Shown here piece after piece: positions 9,355 to 18,398 of a stretch of DNA of 64,000 bases. The notes under the pieces are model-generated. The model was not told where the DNA came from, made no database searches, and saw only the letters and a list, made by a program, of their open reading frames with translations. The translations under genes were made by a program, and so were the position numbers. Each line of letters starts with the position of its first letter. Positions within the stretch are counted from its first letter, which is position 1. This DNA comes from Chryseobacterium gregarium DSM 19109 (lineage in GTDB: Bacteria > Bacteroidota > Bacteroidia > Flavobacteriales > Weeksellaceae). The DNA is taken from the NCBI RefSeq assembly GCF_000430845.1, contig NZ_AUMU01000009.1:146691-210690 (forward strand), given 5' to 3'.

Positions 9355-9562
9355 GAATGGCTCCGCTTATAATAATTGAAATCCCGATAATGAATGCCCC
9401 GAAAATGATCGCCAATGCCACATTTTTATTCTGTGCAATCTCATGCCATGTTTTTTCCGGTGTTAATTTTTCGATGATAACATAACAAACCAGCAAAATA
9501 GCGATTCCTAGAAAAGAATAAATCACTGAGTTGATTACCGGCAGAAAATTGATCTGATCCAT
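9347..9562 (-). CDS. DUF350-type small membrane protein (YjfL-like)
   Basis: 71 residues with two membrane spans (about 11-30 and 46-68). The second span carries the family pattern NVALAIIFGAFIIG followed by IIISGAIHG, as in DUF350/YjfL proteins. Function unknown. In E. coli, yjfL sits in a cluster with yjfC, a glutathionylspermidine-synthase-like gene, so a link of this family to polyamines is known from context rather than biochemistry. Here it overlaps the aminopropyltransferase gene by 8 bp. Confidence 0.8.
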   Translation of the reverse strand: MDQINFLPVINSVIYSFLGIAILLVCYVIIEKLTPEKTWHEIAQNKNVALAIIFGAFIIGISIIISGAIHG

Positions 9563-9574
9563 AATTTATATTTT

Positions 9575-9775
9575 TTATTTGTGATAGTATCTGTAATATC
9601 CGACTCCCGAAGAATGATGCCTTCGGGTAGTCCCGTCCTGATATTTTTCTGTTTTTTCGCAGTCGCAGAACTGGTTTCCTTCAAAAGTAAGATAGGTAAA
9701 CCAGCTGATGAAAAAAACTCCGATAAGGCACAGCAGCCAGTTTTCTTTTATATAATTCAGTAGATTGGTCATCAT
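9575..9775 (-). CDS. Very small membrane-anchored protein with His/Tyr-rich tail
   Basis: 66 residues. The start at 9775 overlaps the upstream stop by one base (TGATG); a TTG three bases earlier is less likely. One N-terminal span (NWLLCLIGVFFISWFTYLTF) is followed by a short tail with CDCEK and an unusual His/Tyr-rich end (RRHHSSGVGYYRYYHK). I do not recognise the family. Retention between two conserved operon genes with tight junctions argues that it is real. A role as a small subunit of the membrane complex is inference. Confidence 0.7.
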   Translation of the reverse strand: MMTNLLNYIKENWLLCLIGVFFISWFTYLTFEGNQFCDCEKTEKYQDGTTRRHHSSGVGYYRYYHK

Positions 9776-11037
9776 CAAGTCTGTGGATAAGGTGAATTGG
9801 AACTGTTATTCCATTTTGATTGTTCAAATATTTTTCTTCCGAAATAGCATACAGCTACAAACGCTGTTAAAAGCACCATGATGATTCCGAAATTCCAGAA
9901 GGAAACGGGGAGCCATTCTGCTTTTATTTTGACAGATTTATTTTCAGAAGCGATTGAACTATTTGCCGAGCTAGAGACTACCGGAGCTTCCTGCTTTTCT
10001 GCAGAAATCAAAAAATGGTATTTTCCGGGAGCCACCCCACAGAAATTGAATGCCTCGTCTGTACTTCCCTCGCTCCAGTTTTCCCCGCCTTCATAGCCGT
10101 GATATTCTTCCACATCTTTCGAAGCATAAACTATTTCACTGGTTTTTTCATTCACCAAGCTTAAGCCTACACTGGCCCAGGAATTACTGACATTGGAAGA
10201 AATCTCTACTTTTAAAGGAGCAGAGCCACCGGACAAATCAAAGCTTTTGCTCACCAGTTCCTTATCTTTTACTTCTGTAAAGCTGATTTCCTGTTCAAAA
10301 ACCAGTGCGTTAGATCTTGAAGCCATTACGTACAGCTGGATCAGACAAATGATCAAAGCTGCCACCCCCATACTATTGAGGGTCTGTTTGAAATTAAAGT
10401 AGAAAGGCTGCACAATCCCGATTCCTGACTGATTGGGGAGGACAGGAATATGAAAAGCTCTTTTTACCGTATATTTTGAAATATGCCTGCCAAAGAAGAA
10501 TTCATTTGAACTGCCGGACTGTTCCTGAGAAATCATTTGGTCAGCGTTGACATATTCCCGGTAGGTGGTAAGTCCGAAATTTAATTTATCCTCGAAAAAC
10601 CCTGCCGCTGCATAAATGGTACATTCTGTCGTTTCATACCAGCGGTAATTCCTGCCGTTCAGTTCTGCCGCTTTCATATCGAATATTTTTTTCACTCCGG
10701 TTCCAATGACCGGCTCCAGAAAAACCCAATGACCGTCACTTTCGCTCAAAAAAGCATCTTTCCCGCTTTTATCTTTTAAATAATATTCCCTCCAGAAAAT
10801 ATTGGATCCATACTTCCTGATAATAATTCCTGTAACGGTATATTCGGTGTGATAAATCATTCCCTTTTGTCCGACTTTCAGGACAACATGTTCAACCGGC
10901 TTTTTTATCCTGGCTTTCTCGGAAAGGTTTTTCTGAGCATTGATAAGACTTGAACACGCCGTGCAGACATATTCCCGTACGGGAAACGTAAGTTCATGTT
11001 TATTTTCAGTTTTACAGATGGGGCAAACGTAATGCAT
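9775..11037 (-). CDS. DUF4178-like membrane protein with N-terminal zinc ribbon
   Basis: 420 residues. The N-terminus is a four-Cys ribbon (CPIC ... CTAC). A beta-rich domain at about 50-200 contains NIFWREYYLKDKSGKDAF and GHWVFLEPV, the pattern I associate with DUF4178. There are two membrane spans (about 228-248 and 380-402) with a beta-sandwich-like exported loop between them (about 250-370). Function unknown. The start codon directly abuts the stop of speD, and the stop overlaps the start of the next small gene, so it belongs to the polyamine unit. I recall DUF4178 genes next to DUF350 and spermidine-synthase-like genes elsewhere, but cannot verify that here. Confidence 0.75.
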   Translation of the reverse strand: MHYVCPICKTENKHELTFPVREYVCTACSSLINAQKNLSEKARIKKPVEHVVLKVGQKGMIYHTEYTVTGIIIRKYGSNIFWREYYLKDKSGKDAFLSESDGHWVFLEPVIGTGVKKIFDMKAAELNGRNYRWYETTECTIYAAAGFFEDKLNFGLTTYREYVNADQMISQEQSGSSNEFFFGRHISKYTVKRAFHIPVLPNQSGIGIVQPFYFNFKQTLNSMGVAALIICLIQLYVMASRSNALVFEQEISFTEVKDKELVSKSFDLSGGSAPLKVEISSNVSNSWASVGLSLVNEKTSEIVYASKDVEEYHGYEGGENWSEGSTDEAFNFCGVAPGKYHFLISAEKQEAPVVSSSANSSIASENKSVKIKAEWLPVSFWNFGIIMVLLTAFVAVCYFGRKIFEQSKWNNSSNSPYPQT

Positions 11038-11397
11038 TTATCTATAAATTTTGTGTTTCTGAATGGTTTTAGCTTTAAAATACTCTATCACCTCATCGGC
11101 AATTTTTTCAACTTTATCGGTATTGTCCTGCATATAATTACACAGGAAAACATCAAAAGTGAGTTGTTTGAATTCCGGCCAGGTGTGGATGCAGAGGTGG
11201 GATTCTTTAAGGCAAACGGCCGAAGTAAAGCTCCGGTTTTCGAAAATATGATTGGTGATGCCTACAATTTCCACCTCTTTTGCAGCGAGGCTGTTCCGGG
11301 TAAAGGCCAGAAAGCCTTCGCTGTCCGACAGCAGATCTTCCGACTCCGTTTCCAAAGTCAGAAGAATATGTAAACCTTTACTGGTTGGTGATTCCAA
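11038..11397 (-). CDS. speD: S-adenosylmethionine decarboxylase proenzyme
   Basis: A pyruvoyl enzyme of the small prokaryotic class (119 residues, the usual size for class 1B). It makes decarboxylated SAM, the aminopropyl donor. The self-cleavage site KESH at 64-67 (between Glu65 and Ser66) and the following IHTWPE and TFDVFLCNY motifs are present. The only plausible start in this frame is TTG at 11397, because an in-frame stop lies 15 bases upstream and there is no early ATG. It directly precedes the DUF4178-like gene with no gap, four genes before the membrane aminopropyltransferase. Weak TTG initiation may keep SpeD levels low. Confidence 0.9.
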   Translation of the reverse strand: MESPTSKGLHILLTLETESEDLLSDSEGFLAFTRNSLAAKEVEIVGITNHIFENRSFTSAVCLKESHLCIHTWPEFKQLTFDVFLCNYMQDNTDKVEKIADEVIEYFKAKTIQKHKIYR

Positions 11398-11418
11398 TGG
11401 ATTAGTTTTTTAGAATAA

Positions 11419-12342
11419 TTATTTTTTCGGTAAGAAAACTTCGGCCAGCATACAGCGGGCGCTGCCTCCTCCGTTGACTTCAATGGTATTAAGGTCTGAA
11501 TAAATGATTTCGCAGTATTTTTCTATCGCAGAGATCTGTTCCGTATTCAGAGACCGGTAAGCGGTTTCGCTCATAACCAGGAATTTTTCACCGTCCTTAT
11601 TGTGTACCTGGAGCATATTTCCGGCGAACTGCTGCATCTGTTCTTCCGAGATTTCAATAATTTCCTTTCCTGAATTTTTGATCGTTTCAGCAACCTTGTT
11701 TCTTTCCAGTTCATTATCAATACAGTCAAGGCAAATCACTACAAACCTATCGGCCACACACATCATGACATTGGTATGGTAAATCGGCAGCCTTTCTTCC
11801 CCAACCGTCTGAAACGAATGGAAAACAACAGGGGTAAACCCGTATTTTTCACAAAACTCCCTGAACAGATTTTCATCCAACCGTAAAGAAACCGAACCAT
11901 ACGCCAATCTGTTATCGTGATCAAAAATCATGCTTCCCGTTCCTTCCAGGAAATGGCCCTGTGTTTCAGGAAAAGACCAGTCGTCAATTTCCGTCACTTC
12001 GAATCCCTGATCTTTGATGCTTTCGATGATATCATCCCTCCTTTCCACCCTTCTGTTGGATGCGAACATCGGATACAATACCACTTTGCCGTCATTATGG
12101 AAACTCACCCAGTTGTTCGGGAAAATAGAATCCGGCGTATGGGGATCTAAGGTATCTTTAACCGTAATCACGTTAATGCCCTTGCTCCTTAATTTCTCGA
12201 CAAACATCCTGAACTCTGTCAAAGCTTTGATCTGGGTATCAAAACCTTTCTGTTCTATCTGAAAATAATTGTTTTTTGCTGTTTCTGCATTAAAACCGAA
12301 TGCGATCGGCTCTATCATTAAAACGGTATCTGTAGTCTGCAT
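11419..12342 (-). CDS. ctlX: CtlX-type hydrolase (arginine-deiminase / amidinotransferase fold)
   Basis: A guanidino-group-modifying-enzyme fold protein matching the family annotated as citrulline utilization hydrolase CtlX (307 residues). Key elements: DSIFPNNWVSF near residue 70, a Glu/Gly-rich turn LEGTGSM, the catalytic His in IYHTNVMM, and the nucleophilic Cys in GGGSARCMLAEVF near the C-terminus. It would hydrolyse citrulline, arginine or a relative; CtlX has been proposed to convert citrulline to ornithine. Ornithine or agmatine-type products would feed polyamine synthesis, fitting speD 21 bp downstream. The start ATG follows the CPBP gene by 12 bp. Confidence 0.82.
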   Translation of the reverse strand: MQTTDTVLMIEPIAFGFNAETAKNNYFQIEQKGFDTQIKALTEFRMFVEKLRSKGINVITVKDTLDPHTPDSIFPNNWVSFHNDGKVVLYPMFASNRRVERRDDIIESIKDQGFEVTEIDDWSFPETQGHFLEGTGSMIFDHDNRLAYGSVSLRLDENLFREFCEKYGFTPVVFHSFQTVGEERLPIYHTNVMMCVADRFVVICLDCIDNELERNKVAETIKNSGKEIIEISEEQMQQFAGNMLQVHNKDGEKFLVMSETAYRSLNTEQISAIEKYCEIIYSDLNTIEVNGGGSARCMLAEVFLPKK

Positions 12343-12354
12343 GTGTTTAATTTT

Positions 12355-13026
12355 TTATAAAATAATATTGAATCCTGAATAGAAATCTGTCAGTCTGTAG
12401 TAGCTCAGTGTCAGGAAAACAGTATCAACCAAGCCATGGACAATAATATTGATCCAGATGTTTTTGAATTTCAAATATATGAATCCGAAAGCCAGCCCGA
12501 ATAAAAACGTCATAACCAGTCCTGAAATCCCTTGGTATAAATGCGGCAGCGAAAACATCACGGCACTTAACAGGACAATCACCATCTGATTTTTCCCGAA
12601 CCATCTTTTAAGCTGTGAAAAAGCAAAACCGCGGAATAAAAGCTCTTCACCGATCGCAGCACTGATCCACATATTAAAAAGCCATTTAAAATATTTCCGG
12701 GGATTTCCTTCAATGACTTTAAATGAAGAATAATCTGCAGGCTCATTAAAAATTTTACTGACCAGTGGCTGAAAAACAAAATCCATAGAAAGTTCCAGCA
12801 CAAGGTAACAAACCAATATGATTTTAAGTTCCGAAAATCCTATTTTCTTAAAATTAAGATTTTTCAGGTTTCCATCCTGCAGATAAGTAAATAAAAGAAT
12901 ACCTGCAATAATTACACAAAATGTATACGGAAAATGCGTAAAAGGATTATAAATCAATGAAAATATTATTGCCAAAAGCAGCAATGCAGCCCATTTATTG
13001 TCAAGTAAAGCTTTTAAATCTGTCAT
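12355..13026 (-). CDS. CPBP-family intramembrane metalloprotease
   Basis: 223 residues, about six to seven membrane spans. It carries the CPBP/Abi signature: GEELLFRGFAFSQL (EExxxR), SLPHL and a later HGLVDT motif, giving the Glu and His residues of the membrane metalloprotease centre. Bacterial members process peptides or prenylated proteins, or act in self-immunity to peptides. It lies between two arginine-deiminase-fold genes with 12-13 bp gaps, an unusual place. Its target is unknown. A GG-leader peptide gene lies 300 bp beyond the operon start, but a link is only a guess. Confidence 0.85.
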   Translation of the reverse strand: MTDLKALLDNKWAALLLLAIIFSLIYNPFTHFPYTFCVIIAGILLFTYLQDGNLKNLNFKKIGFSELKIILVCYLVLELSMDFVFQPLVSKIFNEPADYSSFKVIEGNPRKYFKWLFNMWISAAIGEELLFRGFAFSQLKRWFGKNQMVIVLLSAVMFSLPHLYQGISGLVMTFLFGLAFGFIYLKFKNIWINIIVHGLVDTVFLTLSYYRLTDFYSGFNIIL

Positions 13027-13039
13027 TCCTCCTGTTTAA

Positions 13040-13954
13040 TTAATCTCTTACCAAAGGCATGGTAGAGCACCGTAACAATCCTCCCATTTTCGAAATCTCC
13101 CGGTAAGGGATTTCCTCTACCGTCATACCCCATTCATTCCTCAGATGATTATTCATCCTCATAAAAGCCTGATCCGAAACTACAATTTCAGGAGAAATGG
13201 AAAAGATATTCGGGAACATTTCAAACATTTCCTCATCTGTCACATGGAAACAGTTTTCTCCCCCGAAAATATCGATGATCAGATGATAATCGCTTTCGTC
13301 CACAAATCCGTTCTTATAAATAATGCATTTATCTTCTCCTACAGGATTGAAAGTACAGTCCAGATGCAGAATCCCTTCGTACGGAATTCTGTCATTCTTC
13401 TTCAGTTCAAGATCGATGATCCTTTTTTTAGGGAAATATTCTTTGAGTATTTCGATGGCATATTCATTGGTCCTTGCCGTTTTATAGTTCCTGTAATCTT
13501 CACTGAAGCAGGTCCCGATGAATAGAAAATTATCCCAGACAATCACATCTCCTCCTTCAATATGTGCCGTTTCCGGAAGGTTGATAATATCCCTCCATTT
13601 TACTTTTTCAAAAATAGTTTTGTAAGCATCCTGCTCATCGGCCCTGTCTGCTATGACATTAGAGATAATCATTTTATCGTCAATCACAAAAGCCACATCT
13701 CTTGCAAACACCTGATTGTAGTTTTCAATAATGCTCGGGCGGAGTACCTCTACATCATATTTTTTTAAAACTGCCTCGAAAGCATTCATTTCATTAATAA
13801 TCTCTGATTCTTTGGGATAGATTTTATTTTCGATGGAATGGTAGGATTTGGCATCGTAACTTTCCTCAAGGGTAGGAATCCCTCCTATGGAATTAGGCTG
13901 CCCTAAAACTACTGATTTAAGCCTTCCTGTTTCGTTTTTTATATTTAGTTTCAT
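13040..13954 (-). CDS. Arginine deiminase / DDAH-like amidinotransferase-fold enzyme
   Basis: 304 residues, first gene of the polyamine-linked operon. It has the guanidino-modifying-enzyme pattern: FARDVAFVIDD, the EGGDVIVWDN motif, HLDCTFNPVG with the catalytic His, and the C-terminal nucleophile in GGLLRCSTMPLVR. Family members deiminate arginine or methylarginines, or transfer the amidino group. It differs clearly from the CtlX-type gene two places downstream, so the operon has two non-identical enzymes of one fold. A TATATTTG element lies 20 bp upstream. Which substrate it uses (arginine, agmatine, methylarginine) cannot be told. Confidence 0.82.
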   Translation of the reverse strand: MKLNIKNETGRLKSVVLGQPNSIGGIPTLEESYDAKSYHSIENKIYPKESEIINEMNAFEAVLKKYDVEVLRPSIIENYNQVFARDVAFVIDDKMIISNVIADRADEQDAYKTIFEKVKWRDIINLPETAHIEGGDVIVWDNFLFIGTCFSEDYRNYKTARTNEYAIEILKEYFPKKRIIDLELKKNDRIPYEGILHLDCTFNPVGEDKCIIYKNGFVDESDYHLIIDIFGGENCFHVTDEEMFEMFPNIFSISPEIVVSDQAFMRMNNHLRNEWGMTVEEIPYREISKMGGLLRCSTMPLVRD

Positions 13955-13973
13955 AAAGAGTTATGCAATATTG

Positions 13974-14005
13974 CAAATATAAGTAAAGGACTGTATCTGG
14001 GAAAC
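13974..14005 (-). promoter_or_regulatory. Probable promoter of the arginine/polyamine operon
   Basis: On the minus strand TATATTTG (13974-13981) matches the Bacteroidota -7 element TAnnTTTG. Nineteen bases upstream there is TTTC where TTTG would be ideal. The implied leader is short, about 16 bases before the ATG at 13954. Confidence 0.6.
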
Positions 14006-14250
14006 TTTTAGCCTGCTTTTAGGAATGTAATTCGTCTGCATTCTGAGAATACCGTATCCTGCAGTTCCTTAATAATGTATATCCGATAAATACTAAATTT
14101 TTATTGCTGTTAAAATTCTATTAACAGATAATCTATCCAAGGAGTAATATTTATATCAAAAATATGATGAAGTAGCTTTAGATTTCATATATTAGTGAAA
14201 TATTAAAGCAAAAATTAATATTAAATTACTAACAATCAAACATCAAAATC

Positions 14251-14412
14251 ATGAACAAGAAAAATTCCGTGCTGAAAAATGCACACAAACTAAGCAGAGA
14301 AAACCAGAAAACGATTATCGGCGGCGTTCATAATGCCGGACGAAGATGCTGTGAATGGGATGATTCAGGCCAATGCTACATCTGGACCTGTGACCGATGC
14401 CAGTGCCCATAA
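14251..14412 (+). CDS. Short GG-leader Cys-rich peptide (bacteriocin-like)
   Basis: A 53-residue peptide gene. The N-terminal half is a leader of the flavobacterial LSRExQKxIxGG type (KLSRENQKTIIGG, double Gly at 24-25). The remaining 28 residues are RRCCEWDDSGQCYIWTC then DRCQCP, with six cysteines. Double-glycine leaders are normally cut and exported by peptidase-containing ABC transporters; none is encoded in this window. The core could be a disulfide-rich bacteriocin-like or signalling peptide. A 300-bp AT-rich upstream region suggests its own promoter. The same leader type recurs at 49001. Confidence 0.75.
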   Translation: MNKKNSVLKNAHKLSRENQKTIIGGVHNAGRRCCEWDDSGQCYIWTCDRCQCP

Positions 14413-14541
14413 ATTAAAGAAGACCAATGATCACCTTCATGTAATGTAATGAAAGTGGTATTAAGCAAAATATAATACACAACACTCTAAGGCTATGCAT
14501 CAGTTCTCTGAATAACCTCAGGATAAAAATTATTACAATAA

Positions 14542-14569
14542 AAAATCCCAAAGCAAGCTTTGGGATTTT
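14542..14569 (-). terminator. Terminator of gltA
   Basis: A perfect 12-bp stem (AAAATCCCAAAG / CTTTGGGATTTT) with a four-base loop. On the minus strand it continues into TTATTG. It lies 23 bp past the gltA stop and may also serve the peptide gene on the plus strand. Confidence 0.85.
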
Positions 14570-14592
14570 CAAGTATATAATAGTAATACGGT

Positions 14593-15882
14593 TTATGACC
14601 TGTTTACCATATCAATATAGTCTCTTTTCTGAGCTCCCTGGTAAACCTGTCTCGGTCTTCCGATAGGGTCTCCTTTCAATCTCATTTCTTTCCACTGGGC
14701 AATCCATCCCGGAAGTCTTCCCAATGCAAACATTACGGTGAACATTTCTGTAGGGATTCCTAACGCTCTGTAGATAATTCCTGAATAGAAATCTACATTC
14801 GGATATAGTTTTCTTTCAATGAAGTACTCATCTTCAAGGGCTACTTTTTCCAACTGCATGGCAATATCAAGTGCCTTATCTTCAATTCCTAATGCACTTA
14901 ACAAATCGTCAGCTGCTTTTTTGATAATTTTCGCTCTCGGGTCGAAGTTTTTGTACACTCTGTGTCCGAAGCCCATCAAACGGAAACTGTCATTTTTATC
15001 TTTTGCTTTTTCAACCCACTTGTTAACATCTCCACCATCTTTTTCAATCAATTCAAGCATTTCGATAACGGCCTGGTTGGCCCCTCCGTGAAGCGGACCC
15101 CAAAGTGCAGAAATACCTGCAGAAACTGAAGCGAAAAGACCTGTGTGGGCAGAACCAACCATTCTTACCGTAGAAGTAGAACAGTTTTGCTCGTGATCTG
15201 CATGAAGGATTAATAATTTATCTAAAGCTCCAACGACCACAGGATTGATTTCGAAATCGGCATTCGGTTGTCTGAAAGCCATTTTGTAGAAGTTTTCCAC
15301 ATAGTTCAGGTTGTTATCTCCGTGATTTAACGGTAACCCTAATGTTTTTCTATAGGTCCAGGCAGCAAGGTGTGCAAATTTAGCAATCAGCAGTTCTGCT
15401 GCAAGGTCCATTTCCTCTTTAGAATTAACGTTAACCGCTTTTGGATTAAATGCCGTTAAAGCAGATGTTAAAGAAGATAAAACGCCCATTGGATGAGCAG
15501 AACGAGGAAAGGCATCGATGATTTTTTTCATCTCTTCTGCTACGAAGTTATATTTTTTGATATTGCCTTCGAAGGTATTGAATTGGTCTGAAGTAGGTAA
15601 GTCACCGTGTAATAAAAGATACATTACTTCTGTGAAATTGGATTTATCCGCGATCTGCTCAATCGGATATCCTCTGTAGAACAATTCTCCCTTGTCACCA
15701 TCTAAATAAGTGATTTCGCTGAGCGTAGCTCCGGTGTTTTTGTATCCTAAGTCTAAAGTGATTAACCCTGTCTGGTCTCTTAATTTTGAAATATCGATTC
15801 CTCTGTCTCCGATAGTACTATCTACGATAGGATATTCATATGAATTACCATCGTAATTCAATATTACTTTGTTGTCTGACAT
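14593..15882 (-). CDS. gltA: Citrate synthase
   Basis: Condenses acetyl-CoA and oxaloacetate in the TCA cycle (cytoplasm). 429 residues, the length of the hexameric bacterial type II enzyme. Visible signatures: catalytic His in ILHADHEQNCSTSTVR, GFGHRVYKNFDPRA, the family motif GALWGPLHGGANQA-like segment ALWGPLHGGANQAV, and a C-terminal Arg-rich GRPRQVYQG. The N-terminal ~40-residue beta domain of type II enzymes is present. Single gene, with a strong terminator and 89 bp between it and eno upstream. Confidence 0.97.
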   Translation of the reverse strand: MSDNKVILNYDGNSYEYPIVDSTIGDRGIDISKLRDQTGLITLDLGYKNTGATLSEITYLDGDKGELFYRGYPIEQIADKSNFTEVMYLLLHGDLPTSDQFNTFEGNIKKYNFVAEEMKKIIDAFPRSAHPMGVLSSLTSALTAFNPKAVNVNSKEEMDLAAELLIAKFAHLAAWTYRKTLGLPLNHGDNNLNYVENFYKMAFRQPNADFEINPVVVGALDKLLILHADHEQNCSTSTVRMVGSAHTGLFASVSAGISALWGPLHGGANQAVIEMLELIEKDGGDVNKWVEKAKDKNDSFRLMGFGHRVYKNFDPRAKIIKKAADDLLSALGIEDKALDIAMQLEKVALEDEYFIERKLYPNVDFYSGIIYRALGIPTEMFTVMFALGRLPGWIAQWKEMRLKGDPIGRPRQVYQGAQKRDYIDMVNRS

Positions 15883-15971
15883 TATTTAATTTATTTTTTT
15901 TAAATATACTACTTCTTACAAAATACGGCAAACAAAAAATTTCGCTTGCCGTTATTTATAAATTCGATTAA

Positions 15972-17273
<1,302 letters not shown>

Positions 17274-17285
17274 TTATAGTTTAGA

Positions 17286-17293
17286 CAAATTTA
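17286..17293 (-). promoter_or_regulatory. Candidate -7 element for eno
   Basis: TAAATTTG on the minus strand, 21 bp before the eno ATG. No TTG is found at the ideal 19-base spacing, so only the -7 part is supported. Confidence 0.5.
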
Positions 17294-17404
17294 ATGAATT
17301 TTTAAAATGCTGTGCTATTTACAGGGTATTTTATGGTATGATTGTGAGTTAAATTTTAGTTAATATTGAGATTGTGATGATTATTATTATTCAAGAAATG
17401 ATAT

Positions 17405-18262
17405 TTAATTATTTCCAGTAACTGAAGTATTTGATTTTGTACTAATTGAGAAAATTGAATATCCTAAACCTATTGAATACCAAGATCTACCCTGATAAAT
17501 CCAGTCATTTTGATTTCTTTGTGAAATTTTATCCCATCCCATAAAGAAACCAAATTGGATTTTACTAAAATCAAAGACAATTCCTGTGGCATGAGTAAGA
17601 GCAATAACGTCTATAGGTTCCTGTAAATAATTATTGGTTGTATATGAATCTAACGACTAATTCCAATATTATATAAAAAATTAATAAAAAAGGGTCTATA
17701 ATTAGAAATTCTTTGTCTTATTCCTGCACTAATACCTAACTGAACATCCTTTGAAAACTCAAATCCCATTTTTTGACCATTCAAAGTAATACTTGGGCGA
17801 ATTTTGATGGGTATAATTGTAACACCTGCAGTTATAGAAGTTCCTGTAAACCATAAATTTCTATTATTATTAGGAAAAAATCCAGTACTATATCTTCTTT
17901 GTGTCTTAGCATCAAAATCTTTGCTTTTCACCATAAAAAATGCAATACTTTCATTAGAGTGTTTTGCTGTTTCATTTTGTGCATAATTATATTTTATTTT
18001 TTCTTCAGTTTCTCTAAAAATCCAAAACTTAATAATAGAGCCATCTTCTGTTTTAGATATAAGATCAAATCTTACACCTTCTCTCATTGTAATGAGTATC
18101 TGTAATCTTCTTACAATCCAAATTTGCACATTTATAGATAAGAACAGGTTTTGTAAAAATATAACTTTCATTTCCAACATTTATTACGTCATTCTCATCT
18201 TGGGCTAAACAAAAAAATGATTTAAATAAAACCAACATTGTAAAAATAATTTTAGTTTTCAT
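17405..18262 (-). pseudogene. Frameshifted exported protein gene, probably an outer-membrane beta-strand protein
   Basis: Three pieces read as one protein if two frame changes are allowed. Piece 1 starts with ATG at 18262 and a signal peptide (MKTKIIFTMLVLFKSFFCLA) and runs to DTHYNER near 18080. The next frame then gives EGVRFDLISKTEDG ... ending NIGISR at a stop at 17650. The original frame resumes near 17655 and reads on (LDSYTTNNYLQEPIDV ... SKIQFGFFMGWDKI ... YSIGLGYSIFS) to a stop at 17405. Alternating aromatic strands suggest a barrel or surface beta-protein. Both breaks change frame by one and cancel out. A 20-bp inverted repeat lies 57 bp upstream of the start. Real decay or sequencing errors cannot be separated from the sequence alone. 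Confidence 0.7.
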
Positions 18263-18318
18263 AGCTGTAATTTTTAAATTTATATACTTCAAAGTTCCCT
18301 TTAAAACAGATTCATGTC

Positions 18319-18338
18319 AATTACCCAAACGGGTAATT
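18319..18338. promoter_or_regulatory. Inverted repeat, candidate operator 1 for the NarL-type regulator
   Basis: Perfect 8-4-8 inverted repeat AATTACCC-AAAC-GGGTAATT, 57 bp before the start of the frameshifted gene. Its match at 21214-21233 has the same architecture with one mismatch. NarL/LuxR-type regulators bind short inverted repeats of this kind. Confidence 0.6.
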
Positions 18339-18344
18339 CTCACA

Positions 18345-18379
18345 ACAAAAAACAGCACCATTAAAAATGATGATGCTGT
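18345..18379 (-). terminator. Terminator of the two-component operon
   Basis: Stem ACAGCA / TGCTGT with additional CAT/ATG pairing, followed on the minus strand by TTTTTTGTTG. It lies 20 bp after the histidine-kinase stop and separates that operon from the frameshifted gene. Confidence 0.75.
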
Positions 18380-18398
18380 ATTTAAGTTGAAAAATTAG

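Noticed and set aside
10996..11373. 125-codon plus-strand frame across speD
   Set aside because: It is the antisense shadow of speD, whose catalytic motifs are clear on the minus strand.
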